From Microcaldota archaeon (GTDB taxonomy: Archaea > Micrarchaeota > Micrarchaeia > Anstonellales > Bilamarchaeaceae): a stretch of 39,023 nt of DNA. Shown piece after piece: positions 6,463 to 13,681 of this stretch. The translations under genes and the position numbers were made by a program. The number at the start of each line of letters is the position of its first letter. The first letter of the stretch is position 1. The notes under the pieces are model-generated. The model had not been told where the DNA came from, searched no databases, and saw only the letters and a list, made by a program, of their open reading frames with translations. The stretch is taken from NCBI GenBank assembly GCA_023248035.1, contig JAHFFJ010000005.1, positions 1-39,023 on the forward strand, given 5' to 3'.

Positions 6463-8208
6463 ATGACGTTTAAACGTTCCCCCATAATTTGCATACTAGG
6501 TCATGTAGACCATGGTAAAACAACCCTTCTTGATAGTGTAAGAGGAACTACAGTCGCAAAAAAGGAAGCAGGCGGCATAACACAAATGATAGGTGCAAGT
6601 TACGTTTCAAAAGAAGATGTTGATAGTATTGCAGGCGCACTTGCAGATAGGATGAAACTGGCTATGACCATACCCGGACTTTTATTCATAGATACACCCG
6701 GACATGAAGCATTCACCAATTTACGGGATCGTGGAGGGAGCCTTGCAGATCTCGCAGTATTAGTAGTTGATGTCAATCAGGGATTTCAGCCACAAACAAT
6801 AGAGAGTATAAAAATATTGAGACAGTACAAAACTCCATTCCTTATTGCAGCAAATAAGATAGATGCATTGAACGGATGGAAAAGCAACAAAACCACTTCT
6901 TTTATGGAATCTTTTGCCAAACAACCAGAGCACATAAAACAGAAACTTGATGAAAAACTTTACGAGGTTATGGGCAAGATTTCGGAATATGGATTTGACA
7001 GCGAACGCTTCGATAGGATAGGCGATTTCTCAAAACAAATAGCCATAGTACCTATAAGTGCCAAAACCAAAGAGGGCTTAAGTGAACTTCTTGTGCTCAT
7101 GGGCGGATTAAGCCAGAAATTTCTTGGTGATAGATTAGAGATAGAAGAAAATGGCAGAGGTAAGGGGAGTATAATTGAAGTCAAAGAGGAGAAAGGTTTA
7201 GGCACCACAGTGGATGTGATAATTTACGATGGGGTAATGAGAAAAAATGATGAGATAGCGTATATGAGTGCAGGCGGGATAACGAGAACCAGAGTGCGTG
7301 GCCTGCTTGAACCGAATCTTGGCGGGAAAGAAAAGTTTCTATTTATTGATGAAGTAGCTGCCGCTGCAGGAGTCAAAATTTATGCCCCAGATTTAGAAGG
7401 TGCAATACCGGGTTCGCCAATTGAAGTCATAAGAAATTTTGATGAGGAAAAGAAAGAGATAGAAGCCCAGTTGAAAAGTGTAATATTCCAGAACACCAAT
7501 GAAGATGGGGTGGTACTGCGTGCAGACAGCCTCGGTTCAGTTGAGGCACTAATAAGGCTGCTTAAGGAAGCGGGAATTGTTGTCAAAGATGCCGGAGTTG
7601 GAAATATAATAAGAAAAGATGTGATTTCTGCTTCGGTAGTATCTCAAAATGACCCTTTCCTTGGGGTTGTTCTTGGTTTCAACGTTAAGATACTTGATGA
7701 GGCTTTAGAGGAGAGCAAAAATAGTTCAATACCGATAATTCACAGCAACATAATTTATCGGCTTATAGATGAATACCAGGCTTGGGTGAAAACTGAAAAG
7801 GAGAAGATAAAGAAAAATGCACTCGATAATATTGTCTGGCCAGGTAAAATCAAGGTACTCTCAGGTTATGTGTTTCGTGCTTCTAAACCGGCCATATTCG
7901 GAGTTGACGTAATTGGAGGACGGGTAAAGAAGAATTATCGCCTAATGAACCATAATGGAGAGATAGTTGGCGAAATAAGGGAGATACAAAAAGAAAAGGA
8001 AAAGGTTGAGGAAGCAGGTTTGGGAGATCAGCTTGCAATATCATGCGATGGTATAGTGATTGGAAAAAATACCAATGAGGGCGATGTGCTTTACACTTAC
8101 ATGACAGTGGATGAAATTAAAAAATGGGAAACACAAGCTGCCATGCTAAATGATTCTGAAAAACAAGTTTTTGAAGAAATCAGAAGAATATTAAAGAAAT
8201 ATTTTTAG
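6463..8208 (+). CDS. infB: Translation initiation factor aIF5B (IF2 homologue)
   Basis: GTPase that promotes ribosomal subunit joining and initiator tRNA placement. The predicted 581 residues match the short archaeal/eukaryotic-core form. G1 is GHVDHGKTT (13-21), switch 1 has GGITQMIGA, G3 is DTPGHE (from 77), G4 is NKID (131-134) and a G5-like SAK follows; domains II-IV continue to the end. I chose ATG 6463 rather than 6436: AGGTG (6453-6457) is a good SD sequence 5-9 bases upstream, a TATA element (GGATATAAAC, 6416-6425) predicts transcription starting near 6447, and the extra nine residues MIIHILGVF are untypical. No intein is present. An oligo-T tract follows the gene. Confidence 0.96.
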   Translation: MTFKRSPIICILGHVDHGKTTLLDSVRGTTVAKKEAGGITQMIGASYVSKEDVDSIAGALADRMKLAMTIPGLLFIDTPGHEAFTNLRDRGGSLADLAVLVVDVNQGFQPQTIESIKILRQYKTPFLIAANKIDALNGWKSNKTTSFMESFAKQPEHIKQKLDEKLYEVMGKISEYGFDSERFDRIGDFSKQIAIVPISAKTKEGLSELLVLMGGLSQKFLGDRLEIEENGRGKGSIIEVKEEKGLGTTVDVIIYDGVMRKNDEIAYMSAGGITRTRVRGLLEPNLGGKEKFLFIDEVAAAAGVKIYAPDLEGAIPGSPIEVIRNFDEEKKEIEAQLKSVIFQNTNEDGVVLRADSLGSVEALIRLLKEAGIVVKDAGVGNIIRKDVISASVVSQNDPFLGVVLGFNVKILDEALEESKNSSIPIIHSNIIYRLIDEYQAWVKTEKEKIKKNALDNIVWPGKIKVLSGYVFRASKPAIFGVDVIGGRVKKNYRLMNHNGEIVGEIREIQKEKEKVEEAGLGDQLAISCDGIVIGKNTNEGDVLYTYMTVDEIKKWETQAAMLNDSEKQVFEEIRRILKKYF

Positions 8209-8240
8209 GCATTTTACAACAATCAATTGACTAACCAATA

Positions 8241-8371
8241 ACCTAACAAATCATACTTGAGCGCAGTGTGGTATTTTTCGGTGGTGGGGTTGTGTATTTT
8301 TTCGGTGGGTTTTGTATTTTTTTTATTTTTTTAGTTGTTCGCGTTAGGAATAGGTCTAGATTTTGTTAGGT
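8241..8371. repeat. 10-bp inverted repeat bracketing a T/G-rich intergenic stretch
   Basis: ACCTAACAAA (8241-8250) and TTTGTTAGGT (8362-8371) are perfect inverted copies 111 bases apart. Between them are imperfect direct repeats of GTATTTTTTCGGTGGG type (about 8270-8315) and long T runs. No coding frame or RNA gene was recognised in 8209-8421. Confidence 0.6.
8317..8332 (+). terminator. Oligo-T terminator after infB
   Basis: T8-A-T7 run on the plus strand about 110 bases after the infB stop, a likely archaeal termination tract. Confidence 0.5.
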
Positions 8372-8421
8372 AACGGAAATGGATATAATCACAAGCAAAC
8401 AATATGTGCATTGGTGTCAAA

Positions 8422-9444
8422 ATGATCATTGGTTTAACTGGTGAAAACTGCGCAGGAAAAAGCACAGTTGCAGAATACCTCATGAAAAAAGGGTTCTATT
8501 ACTATTCGCTTTCTGATGTTATAAGAGAAGAACTCAAGGCAGATGGAAAAGCAATTAGCCGCGAGAACCTTATTGCAAAGGGTAATGAATTAAGAGGGAA
8601 ACATGGACCAGGAGCACTTGGGGCAAAGATTGGCCAAAAACTCCAGAGTGATAAAAATTACGTCATCGATTCCATAAGAAATCCTGCCGAAGTGGATGAA
8701 CTTAGAAAAAGCGGAAACAACGGGCATGCAGTTTTCCACCTGTTATACATAACTGCACCAAGCGAGGTGCGTTTTGCAAGAATAAGGATTAGGAAGCGTG
8801 AGGAGGATCCGCAAACTTACCAAGCATTTGCCCATATTGAGAAACTAGAGATGGAAAACGTTGATAAGACAAAACAGAATATCAAGGGGACAATAGCCCT
8901 TGCAGAAAAGAAAGTAGTAAATGGTGGGGGATTAAACGAGCTTTATGATAGTGTCGATCGTACGCTTTCTGAACTTTCCGACAAATTTAAATTGGTCAGA
9001 CCAAGCTGGGATGATTATTTCATGCAGATAGCAAAGGTAGTAGCCTCACGAAGCAATTGTATGAAGCGAAAGGTTGCAGCCATAATTGTCAAGGATAAAC
9101 GGATCATTTCAAGCGGTTATAATGGTACGCCACGCGGAACAAAGAACTGCGCTGAAGGTGGGTGCCCAAGATGCAATAATTTCTCGGAAACTGGAAAGAA
9201 CCTTGAAGAATGCCTTTGCAGTCATGGCGAGGAAAACGCCATAGTTCAGGCAAGCTACCACGGTATAGAGATAAAGGACTCAATGATATATACTACATTT
9301 TCACCCTGTCTTCTTTGCACTAAAATGATCATAAATTCTGGATTGAAGGAAGTTGTTTATAACGCAGAATATCCGATGGGTGAAACACCGATGAAATTAC
9401 TTAAGGAAGCAGGAGTAAAAGTAAGGCAACACCAGGTGGATTAA
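8422..9444 (+). CDS. Fusion of a P-loop nucleotide-kinase-like domain with dCMP deaminase
   Basis: Predicted 340 residues in two domains. Residues 1-185: adenylate-kinase/dephospho-CoA-kinase-like P-loop domain with GENCAGKS (7-14), an SLSDVIREEL segment and IRNPAEVDELR. Residues 195-340: dCMP/cytidine deaminase fold with zinc site HGEE (His268, Glu270) and PCLLC (Cys296, Cys299), plus further cysteines in CAEGGCPRC. The deaminase should convert dCMP to dUMP, feeding thymidylate synthesis; the kinase-like half may bind a regulatory or substrate nucleotide. I recall that yeast Dcd1 also has a P-loop-like N-terminal part. The ATG at 8422 is preferred to 8404 because GGTG lies about 5-8 bases upstream and the protein then begins MIIGLTGENCAGKST. 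Its stop shares TTAA with the convergent next gene. Confidence 0.88.
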   Translation: MIIGLTGENCAGKSTVAEYLMKKGFYYYSLSDVIREELKADGKAISRENLIAKGNELRGKHGPGALGAKIGQKLQSDKNYVIDSIRNPAEVDELRKSGNNGHAVFHLLYITAPSEVRFARIRIRKREEDPQTYQAFAHIEKLEMENVDKTKQNIKGTIALAEKKVVNGGGLNELYDSVDRTLSELSDKFKLVRPSWDDYFMQIAKVVASRSNCMKRKVAAIIVKDKRIISSGYNGTPRGTKNCAEGGCPRCNNFSETGKNLEECLCSHGEENAIVQASYHGIEIKDSMIYTTFSPCLLCTKMIINSGLKEVVYNAEYPMGETPMKLLKEAGVKVRQHQVD

Positions 9445-10061
9445 GTAGACAAAGTTCCAGGAGAACGAATAGTTTCTGGTTCATCATCTAAACGTGAAGG
9501 TTTGGGTTGAAGTGCAGGAGGAATAACAAAACAACCAAATTCTGAGAGGAAAGAAATATCTCCATAACTGATAATACTTCTTGCAAAAAGTAACTTTGAA
9601 GCAGCTATTAACTTTGAAGGATTGGACGCTTTAATTTGACTAAAACCAACAGGCCATTCAGATTCTGCATCTAAGAAAAGCATTATTGCAGCACTTTCAC
9701 GACGAATAGAGAAGGGTACTTTACCTAAAAGTTCAAACGATTTTACCATTATAGGATCGGAAAAACACTCAAATGGATTTACCTGGACATTTGGTGGAGA
9801 TCTTGGAGAAGGAAGAGTAGGTCTTACTGAAGAGTGAGGACCGCATGTATCATCATTGACCAAACTAGCATCATTGACCAAACTAGCTTGGGTCGGATAA
9901 GGTTGCTCCACGAGGGGGGCTTGTATTTTTTTTGCAAAATATGGCGGGGGGGCAACTAGGGTGGCAGCTGGAGGAGTAGGAAGGCAAGTAAGTGCACCTT
10001 GTGAATGGAACATGCCTCTTAAAGTTCTGTTATCAATACTAGTAGGAGGTCTAGAAGTCAT
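9441..10061 (-). CDS. Unknown protein with Pro-rich N-terminal half
   Basis: Predicted 206 residues from ATG 10061; a longer frame to a TTG at 10136 exists, but a minus-strand TATA-like GCTTTTATTTAC lies about 26 bases upstream of 10061 and fits a leaderless start there. Residues 1-95 are rich in Pro, Ser and Thr and look disordered, including the tandem repeat ASLVND-ASLVND caused by two identical 18-base units (9851-9886). Residues 100-185 (FELLGKVPFSIRRESAAIML...ISYGDISFLSEFGCFVI) look folded and mixed alpha/beta. The family is not recognised. It is convergent with the dCMP deaminase fusion. Confidence 0.65.
   Translation of the reverse strand: MTSRPPTSIDNRTLRGMFHSQGALTCLPTPPAATLVAPPPYFAKKIQAPLVEQPYPTQASLVNDASLVNDDTCGPHSSVRPTLPSPRSPPNVQVNPFECFSDPIMVKSFELLGKVPFSIRRESAAIMLFLDAESEWPVGFSQIKASNPSKLIAASKLLFARSIISYGDISFLSEFGCFVIPPALQPKPSRLDDEPETIRSPGTLST
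9851..9886. repeat. Two exact tandem 18-bp units inside a coding region
   Basis: CATCATTGACCAAACTAG occurs twice in a row and encodes the duplicated six residues of the protein on the minus strand. It looks like a recent in-frame slippage or duplication. Confidence 0.9.
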
Positions 10062-10175
10062 GACTAATTCTAACAGTCTGTAAATAAAAGCTTTGTGGTT
10101 GTTAAGGGAAAAACGCGTTCTTTTTAAATATATCAATTAAGAGAAGTTAAAAAGAGCGAGAGTCATAGTATATAC

Positions 10176-10246
10176 GGCAACGATGAGAACACCGTCCCAG
10201 TCGGTAGCCATAAGGCGATGACGAGAAGAGTAGCTATTGAGTTGCC
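10176..10246 (+). ncRNA. Candidate C/D box sRNA
   Basis: 71 nt closed by a 6-bp terminal stem GGCAAC (10176-10181) / GTTGCC (10241-10246). Directly inside are a C-box-like GATGA (10182-10186) and a D-box-like TTGA (10237-10240), which together form the sheared G-A pairs and U-U of a kink-turn, with a G-U in place of the usual G-C. An internal C'-like GCGATGA lies at 10215-10221; a clear D' box is not visible. The guide before D would be within CGAGAAGAGTAGCTA (10222-10236). A TATA-like GTTAAAAAGA (10146-10155) is centred about 26 bases upstream. The expected role is guiding 2'-O-methylation of rRNA or tRNA. C and D boxes are variants, so confidence is moderate. Confidence 0.5.
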
Positions 10247-10336
10247 ATTTTACAGTAGAAAAATTACAGCAAAAAAGGGCAAAAAAACAATTTATATTCT
10301 TTCCCGCCCTATTTTGATGGTAGGGAGGTAAATAGT

Positions 10337-11080
10337 ATGAAACTTATTATTCAGGATGCTCCAGCCCTTAAATCGGCAATAGACTCGATAGTTTGTCTGG
10401 TAGAAGAAGGGCAGTTTGAGGTAAAGGCAGATGGACTTCACCTTAAGGCTATGGATCCATCGCAAATTTCGATGGTGTCTTTTACCATGCCCAAGGAAGC
10501 CTTTGTTGAATACAATTTACCAGAAGAGATGAAGATAGGGGTGGATATAGGGCAACTTGCAAATGTACTTGCCAGAGGTAAAAAAGGAGAAAAAGCCGAG
10601 CTTTCAGTCGAAGAAGGAAGGCTGGTAGTAAAGTTTTATGGTGACAAGCACAAAAGGACATTCAAGGTCCCACTTATAGAAACTGGCGATCGAGTGCAGC
10701 GGGAACCGAAGATAGATTTCACTAACATGGCAAAGATAAGAGCGGATGCAATAAAAGAAGCCCTTAAGGATGCGAAACTAATCAGTTCACATATAAAGCT
10801 CCATTTTACACCGCAGCAATTCATAGTAGAGGTACGCGGCGAAAATGGAGATGTGAAAGCAGAATTCGACATAGGAAGCGCCGAATTGATAGAGCTCAAA
10901 ACCCAAACCCCGGCAAAAGCAACCTTCCCCCTTCAATATCTTGAGGATATGGTTAAGGCAACTTCAGTATCATCGGTGGTAACTGTAAATCTAGAAACCG
11001 ATCGACCACTTAGGATAGAATACGACATAGAAGGAGCAAAAGTTGTATACTATCTTGCACCAAGGATAGAGACCGATTGA
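10337..11080 (+). CDS. pcn: DNA polymerase sliding clamp PCNA
   Basis: The homotrimeric ring that tethers replicative polymerase, Fen1, ligase and other factors to DNA. At 247 residues it has the typical archaeal length. Recognisable features are the N-terminal LKSAIDSIVCLVEEGQF, HLKAMDPSQISMV (the conserved LxAMDPSxVxLV element), the interdomain region around residues 115-130, and the C-terminal LAPRIETD in place of the usual LAPKIE. A TATA element TTTATATTCT (10291-10300) predicts transcription near 10320, and the strong SD GGGAGGT (10323-10329) sits 7 bases before the ATG. PCNA is thus one of the few leadered genes here. Confidence 0.97.
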   Translation: MKLIIQDAPALKSAIDSIVCLVEEGQFEVKADGLHLKAMDPSQISMVSFTMPKEAFVEYNLPEEMKIGVDIGQLANVLARGKKGEKAELSVEEGRLVVKFYGDKHKRTFKVPLIETGDRVQREPKIDFTNMAKIRADAIKEALKDAKLISSHIKLHFTPQQFIVEVRGENGDVKAEFDIGSAELIELKTQTPAKATFPLQYLEDMVKATSVSSVVTVNLETDRPLRIEYDIEGAKVVYYLAPRIETD

Positions 11081-11157
11081 ACAAAATAATTTTGTTCAAA
11101 AAAAGTACGAATCTACTCGGTAGGGTAGATTTATCATTTTGTAATTCATATTTTTGT

Positions 11158-12006
11158 ATGATAAACATGAAACTAGTTTTGATGCGCAGGAGAACAATAT
11201 CAGACGAATCTTTAACTGAAACTAGAGCAGCTCAGATAGCAAATAATGGATCCTTGAGAGAGGTAGTTAGAACACTAACAGAAAATAAACAATCTGGCGG
11301 ATATAGGGATACCCCTCACTTTACCCTAGAAGTTCAGGATAGATTAGCAGAAAGATTTGTTGGTTTGGTAGATAAAGGATCAAGAACTAGGAATGCATAT
11401 GCGGCTATCTCTTTAGGATTAACGTTGATGGTTGGAATTGGTTATTACATAAGGGGAACCACGGAAGAACGAGAGACACGAACAGAACCAACACACCAAT
11501 ACAATCCACCAACACCATGGACTTCAGAAACTTTATTATCCTGTACAATAACTATGAAACCATGCAAAAAACTAACACTAGTACTACCCCCAGGGTTAGT
11601 ATCGGAAAGAGGGGAAGATCAAATTGGGGAGGGAATAGATCTGACTTATTGTTCGGCTTTAGATAAGTGGGAAGGACCGATAGAACCAACCGTTATTACA
11701 CCAAAAACAAACCTAACTCCGTTGTGGAAATTTTTGGGCTATGCCGGAGTAGGTGGTTTAGTTTTTCTAATTGGTACTGTACTTAGAGCAAGAAGACAGA
11801 AAGACGAGGATGAACAGCTTGCTAGAACAGCTCAGGGGATTCTTGGAAGCGGAACATTAACCTCAACAGAAGCAATCCAAAATCTTAGGGTTTTTGTAGG
11901 CCAGAGAATTCCTGGAAGTGGAACTGAGTTAGAGCAATATACCCGGGAAGAAGAAGCAGAAGACACTTCGGGAGATAAACCAAGGGTATTCATCAGAAAT
12001 ATCTAA
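11158..12006 (+). CDS. Unknown protein with two membrane segments
   Basis: Predicted 282 residues from ATG 11158. The frame is open back to a TTG overlapping the PCNA stop, but GATTTATC centred about 27 bases before 11158 suggests a leaderless start there. The cytoplasmic-looking N-terminal part (about 1-80) is charged and helical. A first membrane segment is near AAISLGLTLMVGIGYYI (about 82-98). A loop of roughly 100 residues carries CTITMKPC and one more Cys, so it is perhaps exported. A second segment is at FLGYAGVGGLVFLIGTVL (about 200-217), followed by a 65-residue acidic tail. No family recognised and no functional hint from neighbours. Confidence 0.65.
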   Translation: MINMKLVLMRRRTISDESLTETRAAQIANNGSLREVVRTLTENKQSGGYRDTPHFTLEVQDRLAERFVGLVDKGSRTRNAYAAISLGLTLMVGIGYYIRGTTEERETRTEPTHQYNPPTPWTSETLLSCTITMKPCKKLTLVLPPGLVSERGEDQIGEGIDLTYCSALDKWEGPIEPTVITPKTNLTPLWKFLGYAGVGGLVFLIGTVLRARRQKDEDEQLARTAQGILGSGTLTSTEAIQNLRVFVGQRIPGSGTELEQYTREEEAEDTSGDKPRVFIRNI

Positions 12007-12104
12007 TATCAATACATCTAGTATTAATACGTCAAAAAGCGTAGTGATACACAGGTTTAAATAGGATGGGTGGCATAAAATATATAATCGTAGGTGGAAT
12101 GAAA

Positions 12105-12980
12105 ATGAAGAAAACTGAATATTATTTCGCCCAGGAGACAGAGGATAAGCTTCAGGCTATAGATGCAGGAAAAATGGATGATTACGATTTGCCTGAATTC
12201 TCTAAAGAAGTGCCTCTTTCTTCAAGGAAAAACGAAAATGTAGATACAATTACTGTTGAATACGACTGGAAAGGCTCGAAAAGCGAGAGTATAAGGGTAA
12301 AAAGAATAGATTTCCGTAAAGGTGAGGAATTTTCAGAGCTTTATCGAGTGGCGGCACGTGATGGAGCCGACAGTATAACGTTCAAATACAACAATGTTAC
12401 TTACATAATGCGTAAGACATTACGCGAAGTTGCCCAGTCTTTATACAAGGCTTATTCAAAAATAAAAGATGGACTAGAAAACATAGTAGCTTATATCAGA
12501 ACTGCTCTTGGAAACGATTATATTATTTCCAAAGTGGAACAAGAATCTTGGGCATTTGATAGGCGGATAGCCAAAAAAGGGATAAATTACATTGATGTTG
12601 ATGATCTCCCAGCAAAAAACAAGAGCACCCTTTGTGAGTCAATAATTGAACGGGTAGCTGATCTCCATACAAACAGCCTTATTATAGGTCGATTTACATT
12701 AAACAACATCTTAATTGGTCAAAATAGTATCAAACTTACCGACCTTAGGAAGTTAAGGGTGACAAGACGAAAATCTTTCCTCATTGACGAACTTAAGAGC
12801 ATTCTCCAATACCTTTTTGCAATAGGAGTTGCAACAAGAGAAGATGTTTATTACGCTGCAGCTTATTATGCAACACATAACGAGGAGAACTGTAAAGAAT
12901 GGTACTACAGCCAGACAAGGAAGAAGGCAACCGACCAGATGGATGTAGTAAACCGAATCGAGCAGGCAGTTTACAACTAA
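12105..12980 (+). CDS. Probable pseudokinase related to RIO/Bud32-type kinases
   Basis: Predicted 291 residues. I chose ATG 12105 because AGGTGG (12092-12097) is a good SD sequence seven bases before it and TTTAAATA (12056-12063) predicts transcription near 12085, downstream of the earlier ATG 12066. The C-terminal half shows the layout of a Bud32/RIO catalytic region: ERVADLHTNSLIIGRFTLNN (ending near 201), then IKLTDLRKL with Asp213, then a DELKSILQYLF helix. In active Bud32-like kinases the first motif is HGDLTxxN; here the catalytic Asp is Arg196 while the Asn five residues later (Asn201) and the DFG-like Asp213 are kept. So I infer nucleotide binding at most, without phosphotransfer. The homology is weak and rests on pattern, not alignment. 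Confidence 0.6.
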   Translation: MKKTEYYFAQETEDKLQAIDAGKMDDYDLPEFSKEVPLSSRKNENVDTITVEYDWKGSKSESIRVKRIDFRKGEEFSELYRVAARDGADSITFKYNNVTYIMRKTLREVAQSLYKAYSKIKDGLENIVAYIRTALGNDYIISKVEQESWAFDRRIAKKGINYIDVDDLPAKNKSTLCESIIERVADLHTNSLIIGRFTLNNILIGQNSIKLTDLRKLRVTRRKSFLIDELKSILQYLFAIGVATREDVYYAAAYYATHNEENCKEWYYSQTRKKATDQMDVVNRIEQAVYN

Positions 12981-13018
12981 AACACATCTTTTTAAGATAA
13001 ACCACACAATATTTACTT

Positions 13019-13681
13019 ATGACTCAAGCCCAGATACATAGGCCAACCGAAACAAAAAAAACTTTCAGAGCAAGGCTTTTAGATGACCTAACACCAGAAG
13101 GAGTTAGAATTTACACTAATTATAGAAAAACATTAGCAAATGGAGCTGATATTACAGAAGCTAGAGAAGAAGCACGAAAACGGGTGCGAACCTATGTAGG
13201 TTCGGTTTTTGCTGCAGCTGGAGTATATCGGTTAACAGCAACTTTTTATGGAGTAGGTGCTTGGGATACCGGATTACAATTTTCTGCACAGGAAACCTGG
13301 ATGAAGGATGCAAGTCCGCTTGCTGTTTCGGTAGTAACTACAGTTAGTAGTGCAATGACTCCAAATACCAAAAGCATTTTGGCACAGATTGTGATTCCAA
13401 TTGAAATTGCACTGTCATTAGTTCGAATTTATGTTGAGCAACGAATTTGGAGGAAAATGAAAATTACGCCAAATCCACAAGGCACATTACTTACACCATA
13501 TGTTGATGGAGTAATCGAGATGGGATATAAGGCTATTGTTAAATATCCTGAAAATGATGAGCAACGCCTTAATGTAGGGCTAATTGGCATTTATGGAAAT
13601 TTAATAAGATTAGCAAACGATGCACTTCTTTACTTCATAGGGAAGAAGTTAAACTTGGATAAGGAATCGGTGCGGGATTAG
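13019..13681 (+). CDS. Unknown 220-residue protein, possibly membrane associated
   Basis: Starts with a polar, basic 50-residue stretch, then several moderately hydrophobic segments (VGSVFAAAGVYRLTATFYGV, about 61-80; PLAVSVVTTVSSAM, about 100-113; ILAQIVIPIEIALSLVRIYV, about 120-139) and an amphipathic C-terminal region. These could be two or three membrane helices. No motif recognised. The start is supported by TTTTTAAG about 27 bases upstream. Its TAG stop is contained in the TTAG that also ends rad50 on the other strand. Possible links to the neighbouring unknown genes at 11.1-13.0 kb cannot be judged. Confidence 0.65.
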   Translation: MTQAQIHRPTETKKTFRARLLDDLTPEGVRIYTNYRKTLANGADITEAREEARKRVRTYVGSVFAAAGVYRLTATFYGVGAWDTGLQFSAQETWMKDASPLAVSVVTTVSSAMTPNTKSILAQIVIPIEIALSLVRIYVEQRIWRKMKITPNPQGTLLTPYVDGVIEMGYKAIVKYPENDEQRLNVGLIGIYGNLIRLANDALLYFIGKKLNLDKESVRD

